The notes below the pieces were generated by a model, which was not told where the DNA came from, did no database searches, and worked only from the letters and a program-made list of their open reading frames with translations. Positions 25,290 to 35,776 of a stretch of DNA of 64,000 nt are shown in pieces. Origin of the DNA: Macrotrachela quadricornifera (Eukaryota; Rotifera; Eurotatoria; Philodinida; Philodinidae); the NCBI GenBank assembly GCA_022393335.1, contig JAJEKB010021317.1, positions 1,074,980 to 1,138,979 of the forward strand, in the 5' to 3' direction. A program made the translations under genes and the position numbers. How positions within the stretch are numbered: position 1 is the first letter of the stretch; each line of letters begins with the position of its first letter.

Positions 25290-25998
25290 TAAAAAAGAAG
25301 AATATCTTGATTGTCTTTCTCTCTCCTAAAACGACTGAGCTGTGTGGCTCAAAATTTTTCAAAGAGGTTTTTGAAGTATGGCACTTTATACCGTTGTTAA
25401 GGTGATGAAAAAATGTCTACTAAAAGATTCATTGACTACGAGAGAAAAGAAAGCAACAAACTCATGTTATTATACCGCTGTTTTTTTACTTAGTGTCCAT
25501 ACAATAGCGCACTAGAGTGACTAGGCCTAGGACAGTTCCATATTAGTTCCGATCTTAGGAACTATGCGAAAGTTCTTTAGATAGGAACTGATATATATGT
25601 ACCAGTTCTTTGATAGGATCTGATCTTTGTATAACAGTTCTTCAGCATGAGTAGGTTGAAACTCCTGTTTTATTTTGCATTTTTCTCCATCTTATATACC
25701 ATTTATGTCTCACTTACGTGTTTTCTTCGCTATGTTCTTATTTATTCATTGAAATAAACTGTGTTCCTATTGGCAACAAATCTGACTTGAAAAGAAGCAA
25801 TAACTGAAGATGGAATGTGATTCAGTCGATGATCAAGCGAGACCAACAGGCGAGCGTTACTTGTGATAAGTACATGTATAAACATGGTTGTAGGCAAAAG
25901 TGAATTAATTTTCTCCTAAAGTATCGAATTAATTGGCGTTTTTGAGTGCACTTCTAACTAACTGTAGATCGTTATTTTTCCCTCGAGGAGAATCAATT
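25290..25998. other. Intergenic region upstream of the Cys-rich secreted protein gene
   Basis: No gene is seen. At 25536-25640 short palindromic agttcc/ggaact blocks recur (for example tagttccgatcttaggaact), suggesting a small decayed repeat. Confidence 0.4.
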
Positions 25999-26008
25999 TA
26001 TATATAAG
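25999..26008 (+). promoter_or_regulatory. Putative TATA box
   Basis: TATATATAAG lies 87-96 bp upstream of the ATG at 26095, a suitable place for a TATA box with a short 5' untranslated region. It is a sequence match only. Confidence 0.4.
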
Positions 26009-26094
26009 AAACATAATATTAGTGAAAAATCATAACGATAGTCATTTTAACCAATTTATCTCTTCGTATTTCTTGTAGAACTAATAGCGGAACA

Positions 26095-26487
26095 ATGCAT
26101 AAGGTTAAATTCGTATTTTATTTGATCTTTATCTTGGCATTGACGATAATGCATTGCAATGCAGGAAAATCGGTAAAGAAGACGAAATCTACAGCCAAAG
26201 GTGGTTGTGTTCCTCTTGGTGGTTTATGTGAAAATGCAAATGATTGTTGTGGTCGTGATGATCCTGATTCAGGACATTGTCTTGGTTGTTGGCAACATGG
26301 TGGGATGTTTATTAAATGGGGACGTTCTCGTTGTGGTTGTGACGTTACTGGTAGAGTTACTCTTGATCGTGATACTCATGTTGTTACCAGTGATATGTGT
26401 CATGGACATGATGCTGCTCGTACTCGTTGTGTTACTCGTGTTGCTCGTCCTGGTGATTCTAATGCTCGTGGAAAAAAAGCATTTTAG
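26095..26487 (+). CDS. Small secreted cysteine-rich protein (knottin-like spacing)
   Basis: The single exon encodes 130 residues. Residues 1-23 form a signal peptide (MHKVKFVFYLIFILALTIMH, cleavage likely after CNA). The mature part has ten cysteines with spacing C-x6-C-x5-CC-x9-C-x2-C-x14-C-x-C-x19-C-x9-C. The opening C-x6-C-x5-CC resembles inhibitor-cystine-knot peptides, but the later spacing is longer, so the fold is only suggested. The C-terminal tail is basic (RPGDSNARGKKAF). Such proteins may be antimicrobial, venom-like, inhibitory or structural; nothing here decides between these. The gene has its own TATA-like box, and no close paralogue lies in the window. Confidence 0.65.
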   Translation: MHKVKFVFYLIFILALTIMHCNAGKSVKKTKSTAKGGCVPLGGLCENANDCCGRDDPDSGHCLGCWQHGGMFIKWGRSRCGCDVTGRVTLDRDTHVVTSDMCHGHDAARTRCVTRVARPGDSNARGKKAF

Positions 26488-26953
26488 TACGTTAATTAAT
26501 ATTGTGTCTCGATAATAATTTATCAAAAGAATACTACCATATTTGATTCAGTTATCGATATATTCTCCTACGAATTTATCATTTCGAATATCGTATAATT
26601 TTATATTAATTCAGTGGTTTTTTTGTCTTTTTAGATCATTTATGGAAAATAACCATCATTTATCATCAATAACAACAAACATTACTGAGTAGTCATCTCC
26701 GTTTTTCTCAATTTTTAAATCTAATAAAATATACATATTGAAATCATATTCTATTTATCTTCTTTCAACTCAGAGATGTCCCAATACCGATATTCTAGAT
26801 ATCATCATTCATCAATCAGGATACCCTGCAGCGCAGATATCCAGGATTAGATCTACTGATTGGATGTATTCATATCGTTACTATGACGAGCAATGATGCC
26901 CATGAGCCTATTGACTGATGACACAACACACAGATATGAGTATATATAGCTAC

Positions 26954-26972
26954 AGAGAGAGAGAGAGAGAGA
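26954..26972 (+). repeat. (GA)n microsatellite
   Basis: An uninterrupted run of alternating G and A of about 19 bases follows a tatatatagctac stretch. Confidence 0.9.
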
Positions 26973-27093
26973 AAAGAAAGGAAGTATGAAGAAGTACAGC
27001 AGGATGCCGATAGATGATGATAGTGATCATATATTTATGGTTCCCGTCACAGTTATCCTTCCTAACTGGATACCGTTGTTAAATAGTGAAGAT

Positions 27094-27108
27094 GTGGGTG
27101 AGGGTGAG
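27094..27108 (+). repeat. Dispersed GGGTGAG-type motif, copy 3
   Basis: The sequence gtgggtgagggtgag has two perfect GGGTGAG heptamers overlapping by one base. A related inverse block, ccctcatcctcac, is at 28399-28411. Confidence 0.45.
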
Positions 27109-27627
27109 ACCAACTACCATAATCTATAGATTTCACGCGAGATTAGATGGTTTTGAGATGCTTATTGAAGATTTAAATGTTATTAATGTATCTGCAAGAT
27201 GAATAAAAGAAAATGAATTATTAATCAGAAATAAATGATAAAGTGAATGATTTAATATGAGAATTATGTATTTTGTATGACATCTACTGGTAATATATTA
27301 GTATTATGTAAAAGTAATTTAAGTTCACAGATAGTCTGATAGTCATTTTGTCTAGCATTGTATAATGATTATAAGATATTTTTGTTGATGATATTATATT
27401 GTTTGTCAATGATCAGTTGGTAGGATTTGTGATTGATTCATTTTTCTTCTTCTTTTGTTGCTGTATTATAATATATTCGTATTGGTACCTTTTATTTCTA
27501 CTTACTTTTTCATATAGTATTATTTAATTGGTTTTTACTTGGTTTTTTATGTATCACTTTATTTGCAATATTTCGACGATTTTTGTTACCAACAAAAAGT
27601 TTAGCATGAATTGCTGTTGTGTTATGC

Positions 27628-28140
27628 TTGTGAGTATTTTTCGAATAACTTTTGATGGTAACAAGATAGAGAACTGCGGTTTTTGCCGTTGGAAAGAGGA
27701 GATGAAGACGCATCAAGCTATGTATTACTGATTTTTCTAACCTGCTTTTTGTAAGGTTTTAGCTCACCTTTTAAAGAGCAAATCTATTTCATGAATTGTT
27801 TACAGTAAATTTTCAATAATCGCGTTCACATTCAAACCGTTAATCGAAGATCTACAAACTGCGAAAGACTCAGCTCTTTAAATTTAATTATTTATGGATA
27901 ATATCTATTCTAGACGAACCTCTACTAAGATATTCTATCAAATTTTTTGCTTTTTCTTTTTTTCATGAAACAAGCGTTTTTCCAACGGTTAGAAAATTGA
28001 ATAAGAAAACCGTCAGAAATCATGTTAGAAAAATCGATAATATTTGGTTCGATGCGTCTTCATCTCCTCTTTCCAACGGCGAAAACTGTAGTTCTCTATC
28101 TTGTTTATATGAAAAGTTATTCCAAAAATACACACGAGGT
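27628..28140. mobile_element. Inverted-repeat element; related third copy at ~49.9 kb
   Basis: Arms of about 120 bp at 27628-27745 and 28019-28140 are inverse copies. On the right arm one reads gatgcgtcttcatctcctct, then aactgtagttctctatcttg, then aaaagttattc. Both arms also share the gttagaaaaatc block. The open frames starting MRLHLLFPTAKT on each arm are artefacts of this duplication. A diverged third copy lies at 49913-50010, so this is a dispersed family, probably a foldback DNA element. Confidence 0.7.
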
Positions 28141-28514
28141 TTCATGTTACCAGCACATATGCGACAGAAACCGATCTTATCGAAATTTTATTATTATGAT
28201 AATAGTTTCATATTGATCAAATAGCATAGAAAAATAGAATGAAACACGCTCTATGTATTGGTAAAAAAAGAAAATTTCTCCAAGCCTTTTACACGAGAAT
28301 AAGGTATCAGGCTCACTACTTTTGGTATGACCTAAGTATATAGCTAATTTTTGGTGCATTCCTAAGGATATTTAATAGAGATTAAGCACTACTCAAAACC
28401 CTCATCCTCACATCTTCAAGTGATCATGAAACGTTCAATTTCGTTCCAATGGTAATATGATAAGTCTAATAAATATAGGCGATAAAGTTTGGTGCAATGA
28501 CAGAAAAACACAAT
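28141..28514. other. Intergenic region downstream of the hydrolase gene
   Basis: No gene is seen. It includes the 3' flank of the minus-strand hydrolase gene and the inverse G-rich motif at 28399-28411. Confidence 0.4.
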
Positions 28515-29237
28515 TTATTTTTCCTTCGTTGCGAGGTCCAGCAAATGAGTTGCCAGTTCGTCTGGTGCTGAGAACAATGGCGAATGGTCTGTATTCATAG
28601 TAATGACGTACTGGCAAGGTAGTTGATTGTACATATGACGTTGCAAAGCGAGTGGAAGAGATTTATCCTGAGTACACTCAATATAGGCACGCTGCACACG
28701 TCCAAAGCGATCATCAGTGAGCTGTAGTGGCGTAGTGAAGATACCAGCCGGCTCTGTTGACAACATACTCGGTATGCGTTCTATCCATTCGGATGGTGTA
28801 GTGTTGTATAAGACAGGTACTATCTTATCCAGATTGAAGGTGAATGTGCCATCAGAATGATGTATGAAGAAATCCTCAGTTTTCCAGTTCGATATGGTAC
28901 TTTTAAGAGTTTCACCGGATGGTATTAAAAAAGCGGCTAAATAGACAAGAAGCTTGATCTTATCAGGCACCCGTTGTGCGACCTCGCTAATGATAAGACC
29001 TCCACGGCTGTGACCAACCAGAATCACTGATGTTTCTTGCTTTTCAACGATGTCGACTACTTGATCTATCCATGTTATTAATTTGACTTGGGAAAGAGGA
29101 GTGTGGTCATGACCCATACCAAGAAGATCTGGTGCGATGACGCGATGTCCATACGCTTGAAGTAAAGGAACCACACGTTGCCAAGATGCTGACGACTGGC
29201 ATGCGCCAGGAATTAATATGAATGTTGAAGCAGACAT
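28515..29237 (-). CDS. Alpha/beta hydrolase, intronless
   Basis: The 240-residue protein is a complete small alpha/beta hydrolase of the Abhydrolase_6 type. An oxyanion-type loop PGACQSSASW (residues 10-19) is followed by PDLLGMGHD, the nucleophile elbow GHSRG with Ser77, a likely acid Asp191 (TQDKSLP) and His218 (TDHSP). Relatives include plant methyl esterases and many bacterial esterases; the substrate cannot be told. No signal peptide or membrane helix is present, so it is probably cytosolic. The gene has no intron and is clearly richer in GC (about half in sampled stretches) than the surrounding DNA. Both facts fit horizontal transfer, common in bdelloids, but do not prove it. Confidence 0.85.
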   Translation of the reverse strand: MSASTFILIPGACQSSASWQRVVPLLQAYGHRVIAPDLLGMGHDHTPLSQVKLITWIDQVVDIVEKQETSVILVGHSRGGLIISEVAQRVPDKIKLLVYLAAFLIPSGETLKSTISNWKTEDFFIHHSDGTFTFNLDKIVPVLYNTTPSEWIERIPSMLSTEPAGIFTTPLQLTDDRFGRVQRAYIECTQDKSLPLALQRHMYNQLPCQYVITMNTDHSPLFSAPDELATHLLDLATKEK

Positions 29238-31742
29238 CTAATATATAGAAGAATAGAAAATAAATATATATAATCTAATAATTGAACACTTCCTCTCATG
29301 AATAACTAGTTCTGTAGCTCATTCGTTCTAATTTTATCATCCCATAATACTATATGTTGATCACTTTATTGAAAGGAAACGACGTATATAATCAGATATG
29401 AAGTACAGCGCTCAATGATTACAAACCATACTGATAATATTTCTAATGATCTACCTTTAATAAGAATAAGAAGGTTATTGTACAAAATTCGAGATTAAAA
29501 ATCTCGAGAAAATTGGCATCCACCGAACCTGAACGGTTCGGGTCGGGTTCGGTGCATGCCTACGAGAAAATAACGAACGATATTTGATTGAGAAAGAATG
29601 AACAGTTAAAAATTCACTATTCTGATCGATACATAAAAAATGTTAAAATTCTTCAGACAGCTAATATCGAAACTCAAGAAGATAGAGAGTGACACAGTAA
29701 GACAAAAGAAGGTTTACTCGCCCTCAACAGTTGTTCATTGAATTTGCCTATCGAATCAAGTATTCTTCCATAGTCACAATCATATTTGGTGTCATAAAAG
29801 TATATTTCTATCCGAGATATTCCGAACGTATTCGCGAATGACAGTATTACTTGATAAGCATTACCTCATGCGAACGAATCGGTATACCAAGAGAGAAACA
29901 AACTCCAGCTTTGCTCTGCCTAGCTTAATACATGTACGCGCGATGCTGGGAAAAAAGAAAGTACTAATCTATAGATGACGATGAAGATAGCTGTTCTCAA
30001 ATTTCAAACACATTACTTTCATCTCAACGAAACACTAGTTATCTGCATACACGCACATGCATAGATAAAGCAAATGCACTGTGTATACAGGTGAACAACA
30101 TTCTTTCTTCACACATTGATATGCGAAATACTTAATAAACGTATGAAAAAGATACTACCACACGAACACTGCGTTCTGGCACATAGCAAGCATGTTTATA
30201 TCACTAATACGAGAAAGAAAATGAAGGGAAAAAGAATCAGAGAGCCATCACGGTATACAAAGATAAAACCCCAAGCAAATATTATATGAATACTTCGCCT
30301 TGAATAATGAATCAAATGATGGTGATATTATTGCATAAAACACGTTTTTTTCTGCTTTATATCTCTCTCTTACCTGTATAGAGAGAGACTGGGTTTTTTC
30401 TATGATCAAAAATCGCCGAAAATGTCAGTCTAGGGATTTTTCTCTTTCATACTATCAATATAAAAACATGCGTGACAAATAATCACCTCTTCTACGTGTG
30501 TCACTTCGCATCGACGAGGAAAAAACGCAAAAAACATTTATTTCATTTATGTTTTTCTCTTTGCTAGCCTTGATTACACTCATAATGATGTAAGGGTTCA
30601 TAATATTCTCATTCACATCATTTATTATCTATTAAATTGATTAATTAAAATATATATGAATTTTTTTATCGACAAATATAACAAAGTCACATAAGAAATC
30701 AGTTACATGAGAGAGTATAATAACAAACTACCACAATCCGGGATTTCGATCTCCGTTTAATCGGGAGTATAAATAGGTGACTACTACAATTACTTGACTT
30801 CTCCCTTGTGTAAGGAGAATATCATCAGATGGTTTATGTTCTGCCTAAATCGAATTAAGTACTCGAAGCTTTAAAATGAGTTATAAGACTTATAGATCCT
30901 TTTGTAATATCAGATCGTTAAATGGTAAGGTCTTGTTTTCTAGATAGGATAATATTTCAGGACTATAGTCTCAATCTTTCCGAGGTAATAATTCTTCATA
31001 TTGGTTTCAGTGCTGTCTAAGATTTGGTCGAATGAAACCGAAAGTATATTTGCTTCTAAGCTTCTACGATCAGAACTTTTATACTCATGAGGTTTTTTTG
31101 GCAATGTCTTGTGAGGGTTACATGTAGGATAATATCCTGTGGCTATAGTTTCGATTATCGTTAAAGATAACTTCTATTGAGTTAGTATTCTTTCATATTC
31201 GTAGCTAATATCTCTGACAGAGGAGCAAATAGAAAGATAGGTAGAAAAGTGGTTGATGGTGCTTTTATGTGTTAGATGGGTATCCTACTAGGTGTTTCTG
31301 TTTAATTTATTCTGATCGAGTCTATGATATTTTTGATTTATGTTATTCAAAGGAAAGTTTGTAAAAGGATAATTATAAACAGGTTTACCTTACTCTTATA
31401 AGTCGTGGATTTGTTTGATGTTGTGTTTTTGTTGATAATATTGCGATTGATGGTTTCATATATAGTTTTTGGTGTATATTCTTGTTGAGAGAATATCTGA
31501 AATAGAAATGAGTAGATGTTAGTGGACTATAATAGAGTCTTTCAATTTATTTCAGAAAGTTTTCTTTTATTTTAATTTTTTCTGGGGAAAATATTCCTTG
31601 TCCACGATTAAAGTAGGTGCACAAAGTTGTTTTATTGCAATTGTTGAAGACGAAAGGCGATATCTTCCCATTCTTCTTCTTTGTCCATTAGTAGTTCTTC
31701 GTTTCTTGTGCATTCTTCCGTATAATCATTGTTTTGCATCTC
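29238..31742. other. Long intergenic region
   Basis: No gene is supported in about 2.5 kb. It contains a small GC-rich hairpin (29522-29553). At 30726-30750 there is a sequence actaccacaatccgggattt that recurs as actaccacagtccaggattt at 33090-33109. The plus-strand 117-codon frame at 31598-31951 is the antisense shadow of the next gene. Confidence 0.5.
29522..29553. repeat. GC-rich hairpin
   Basis: ACCGAACC at 29522-29529 pairs with GGTTCGGT at 29546-29553, and gaacggttc inside adds a second palindrome. A separate hairpin, cgagattaaaaatctcg, lies about 20 bp to the left. It could be a relic of a mobile-element end. Confidence 0.5.
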
Positions 31743-32543
31743 TTAGACTCGCATCGCCTGATCATGTCGATCCCACCAGAGTTCGTCTCGAAGGAATGTT
31801 GCATAGCGTTCCAAATTGTCTAATAGTAGACCATGTCCTCGTAGTGCAGGATTCCCTTGTAGTTCATTCAATTGCTCTTGTTCTTCGATGTCTTGTCTTT
31901 CTTGTGGAGTTAGTCGTTCTAAATTATATTCATCCAACTCTCGTTCCGTAAGTATTTCGTTCATTGTTTCATCATATCCAGGTGAACGATATCGCAAGTA
32001 TTCTTCGTGACGTTGCTCTTCTAGTTCTCGTTGAAATCGTTCGAGCATCCGTTGATTGGCACATTCTTGCCATAGTTCATATCGTCGCTGACTTCTTTCT
32101 CGGCGTCGACGTTCTGGCTGTTGATGACGTCGTCGTTCCTGTTCAATATATTCTCTTGTGGACAAATTATTAGGTTTTCGAATAATAGCTATCACGTGTC
32201 GTCGTCGTTTTGTATGATTGTCTAATCATTGCGCCATCTCTTATTCACTGATATGCATATCATCCTCCATTATTCCATTGTTCTTTTATTCTTCCTCTCA
32301 TACACGCTTGTTCTCGTTGTTATTGTTCCGTTCTTATCTTTGATGTTTTATACAGTTGTGCTTATCCCCTCTTAAGAATAAACACATTCCATTACGTGGA
32401 TATTGCCACGTAACACATGTCTGCTGACTTTGAGTGGCAATTTCAGTAGATAGTAACTGATTAATATTAGACTGATGTTCTGTATTTTCTGTCATGAATA
32501 ATTCTGATGGAGAATGACTTGGTTGGGAATTGTTTGTAGTCAT
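31743..32543 (-). CDS. Arg/Glu-rich coiled-coil protein, two exons, function unknown
   Basis: Exon 1 (32354-32543) begins MTTNNSQPSHSPSELF and contains a Cys-bearing stretch (CVTWQYPRNGMCLFLRGDKHN). Exon 2 (31743-32221) is dominated by charged residues (ERRRHQQPERRRRERSQRR, LERFQRELEEQRHEEYLRY) and ends WWDRHDQAMRV. Joining through a 132-bp intron with GTATAA and ATTAG ends keeps the frame and gives 222 residues. The long charged helix suggests a coiled coil or nucleic-acid-binding region. I do not recognise the family. Exon 2 has no ATG of its own, which supports the join. Confidence 0.45.
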
Positions 32544-34700
32544 TCTTAAACCAAAAACAAAGAAGACAGGTTGGATAATTAAAATTACTTTTCATGGAAA
32601 TGCTTACTTGCCATGAATTGATCTTTGAATATAGTTGATAGGACTGCCTTGTTCAATGGGGAAGATGAATGAAGTAGCACTTTTTATCTAGAATAATCAA
32701 AGAAAGGATATATATATACGGGAAGCAGTTATATTTTTTGAACTAATGAAAAGAAAATAACAAAGAGATATGTGACTGCAAGAAAATATAGAACAATTAA
32801 CAGTACTTGTTTAGTTTTTGCTAAAATTTTCAATAAATCTATCAGTATCTACATTGGCAAATGTCGAAAGACAACTTCAATGACTAGTTGTGTTTGTAAA
32901 AATTATTATTTATCTTGGGATATGATCGATTAACATAGGCTTCAATGGGTTTTTTTGACAAGTAATTGCTTGAGACTTCTTTTACTTATCGTATTGATCT
33001 TGAGATGGAGATTTTTCATTAATGAATTGTTCTGACGATAATGCCGTTCCCGCACACTTTTCAGTTCTCGAGCGAGTATAACGAGAAACTACCACAGTCC
33101 AGGATTTGAGAATGTAGAATTGTATTGTACGTCTCTTTCGTTTTATTGGATGACAAGTGTTGAGATTTGTATTGTAATATAAAGTTTTAAGAATTTTTCA
33201 TGTTTCCGAAGATTGCAATTGGATACGCTGTGTTTTATTTTTATTGACTTTTGTCTGCTATAATTGTGATATATCTAGGATAATTAAGAAATCTATTGAA
33301 TGAACATTTATTTTCTAATACGTAAGTAAAGCACGGAGCGAAATTAAACTTAAATAAGATTCTTACTTCCCATGGTTTGATTGAATAATTAGGATGAAAA
33401 ACATTCGTATATCATAGAATTAACATTGACAGTGGATTTTTATACCGGCTGAAAATGCGGTTTCTTCAAACCGCGGCTATCAATGGTTTTTGAAAAAAAC
33501 TTAATTGATGTCACGGATGGTGTATCATTTGTGACATCTATTCGGTAATTTCTTGTCTTGCTTTGTCCGCGACTGATATACGATCTCAACGGGATGATCT
33601 GATACCGCGGTCAACTCACACAAGATCGTTATCTAGTTTATTTTTCTTTTTCTCTTGTTAGATTCGAACTTCTTACCTTATGATTGTAGTCGCATCGTTC
33701 CACTGAACTAAATGGTAATGTTCATATGAATATCAGATATGGTATTCTATTTGATAAACGATGAAAACTTCTTCATATGAAAGCATGTATGTCATGTATT
33801 AATAGATTTTACAAAATTTCAAATTATTTTTTGCTATCAATCTAGTACTATCACATTTTCAAAGGTATTGTATTCGACATGAGTTGCATATATAATACAG
33901 AAAATGACATTTCTCTTCGATTATAACGACTGTCCTTCTACAGATACTTTGTTCCGATGAAAGCACACTCGAAGAGATTTACAGGGTTTATGGCCTGTAG
34001 AAAGTGGACCGCGGTTTTGTGAGGTACAAACATCGAAAACTTTCAAATTGCATCGTAATTAAAAATGTGTCATATTAGAAATGAAAAGAAATAAAAACTA
34101 TTTTGAGTATAAATCACGTCTTTATCGAGCAAAAAAAACAAATATTTGTATACCTTTTTTTTCATCTGAGTGTATTCCACTATGTGAACATTTGTAAACG
34201 ATTACCTGAGGAAATCCTGACTAATACTCTCAATTTATATTTTTGTTCAATTTAGTATAGACTTAACGATTACATGAATCCGGCATCAATTTAAAATATT
34301 TACTATGTGGTTTTAATTTAGAAATTGACTACTTTTGCTTGGACTTATTATAAGTTATCAGAAAAATGAAAAAGCTGATTTGAAAAGTGTTGTTTGTTTG
34401 GATTTGATTACGATATTTATATTTATTTTCACAATCGTCTACTTCGTGACATTTCTCCTTTCATAAAGAGAAGAGAATTGAATTTATTATTAATCCAAAA
34501 GAATGTTTTTTTATCGAACTACGATTTTATAGACTAAAATTGGGATATTATCTTAGCATGAGAAGGTTAACAAAAGAAAATATAACTGTGTGGAATACGG
34601 ATATGTCAGTTCGAAGTTTGATTTCTTCTAAGATTGTTTTTGAAATCGCGCTTTGTAATAAGAAGTTCGCAGAATAAAATACCATATGAAGTAGCGGTTT
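32544..34700. other. Intergenic region with tRNA-like relic and a possible paralogue fragment
   Basis: No intact gene is seen. A degenerate tRNA-like sequence lies at 33655-33718 (minus). At about 33461-33495 the sequence cttcaaaccgcggctatcaa resembles the last coding part of the downstream gene (cttcgaaaccgcgactttta at 34736-34755), suggesting a decayed duplicate of that exon. Confidence 0.4.
33655..33718 (-). other. Degenerate tRNA-like sequence (pol III A and B boxes), possible SINE head
   Basis: On the minus strand TAGTTCAGTGG (33710-33700) matches a pol III A box and GTTCGAATC (33669-33661) a B box, with starts 41 bases apart as in a tRNA. GTTC/GAAC can form a D stem. However, the T stem and the anticodon stem do not pair well, so this is not a working tRNA. 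It could head a SINE running towards 33440. Confidence 0.45.
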
Positions 34701-35776
34701 TCAATCCCGCAACTTGACCCTATCATATTGAAATTCTTCGAAACCGCGACTTTTAATGGTACACACACCGCGACCTTTCATGAGCAAGCCGCAGTCACCA
34801 CAGAAAATCGCGTCTGATCGCGGTATTCGTCTGATTTTTTCCGTGGGCTGTTTAATGGTTAATTTATGTTGGATAATAAAATGCGTACGTTTTTTCATGT
34901 GTAATCGACGGTTTTTAATTGCATCGAGTACTATCTTTTGCCATTCTGATGTTGATTCCATGAATCTATTCTTTAATGAAAACTTATCTTGTTCGATTTG
35001 TATCATATTTATATAATTTCCTATAATTCCGTAACTTGTAAGTATTGCCTGATGAACAATATCACTTTTCAATGTTTCCGTTTGTTTGATTTTGTTGGAT
35101 ACCGAACAAGTGGTTGCTGTCATTGTTTTGATAGTTTCATTCAAGTTTTTAATGGTCTTGTCAGGATCGTCGATCATGTTGTCAACTAAGTTAGATGCTG
35201 TCCGTAAACTATTTGTTGATGTAAGACGATGTTCGAATAAAGCAACATCTTCTTTGATCTTCATTTGCTTCATTGTAGCTTCCCAAATACGTTTTGCTGA
35301 AATAATCTAAAATGAATTTCAAATTGATAAGAACATAAAATTCGGTACAATAAATGTCTTTTTACTTGTGATTTATTGGGTTTCAAATGAAAAAATTTTT
35401 GAATTAACTGATGATCAGTTGCATCGAAAATTAACATTTCTCTTTTGTATCTGAATTCATTTTGCAAAGATTGTTGTGTTTTCTGTATCAATTTATATAT
35501 AATTCGAGACAATTCTTTCATTGCAGAGAAACAATCTTCATTTTGGTCACATTTGGATAACATCTCTTGTTCAAACTGTTCAACTGCATTTTGTGCTTCT
35601 TGTAAATCTTGTTCGATTTGTTTGAGACGTTGTTCAATCCTAGTTTTTGATCGACCATATGTATGACACACTAAATACTTTTCTGCTAAATATTTTGTCA
35701 TACTACCCTTCCAAATATTCTGTGTCATTCCAATATAATGATAATGTTTCCATTGAAAGTCTTGTAATTGTACATA
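34701..35776 (-). pseudogene. 3' half of a host gene split by the pogo-like insertion
   Basis: Exon 35366-35774 continues through a 59-bp intron (GTAAAA, TTTTAG) into exon 34701-35306. The protein text includes a coiled-coil segment (RIEQRLKQIEQDLQEAQNAV), helical regions, and a late CGDCG motif near the C-terminus that could be half of a zinc ribbon. After the element ends at 35777, the frame reads YVQLQDFQWKHYHYIG into MTQNIWKG with no stop, in phase with the other half at 38325-38897. I do not recognise the family. An internal Met at 35728 could allow a shortened protein, but the original gene is broken in this haplotype. Confidence 0.75.

Larger units (their letters stand above)
26488..27627. 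other. Intergenic region with microsatellite
   Basis: No gene is visible. It contains the 3' untranslated region of the Cys-rich protein gene, a GA microsatellite (26954-26972) and a G-rich motif copy at 27094-27108. Confidence 0.5.

Noticed and set aside
26201..26526. Long Val/Leu-rich and Ser/Thr-rich frames over the Cys-rich gene
   Set aside because: The frame at 26095 has a signal peptide and ordered cysteines; the others are shadows.
27510..28224. Frames encoding MRLHLLFPTAKT on both strands
   Set aside because: The similarity of the two proteins is due to inverted repeat arms, not to paralogous genes.
31598..31951. 117-codon plus-strand frame
   Set aside because: It is antisense to the charged coiled-coil exon, which has a supported splice partner.
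33655..33718. Functional tRNA gene
   Set aside because: The boxes fit, but the T and anticodon stems do not pair and no acceptor stem is visible.
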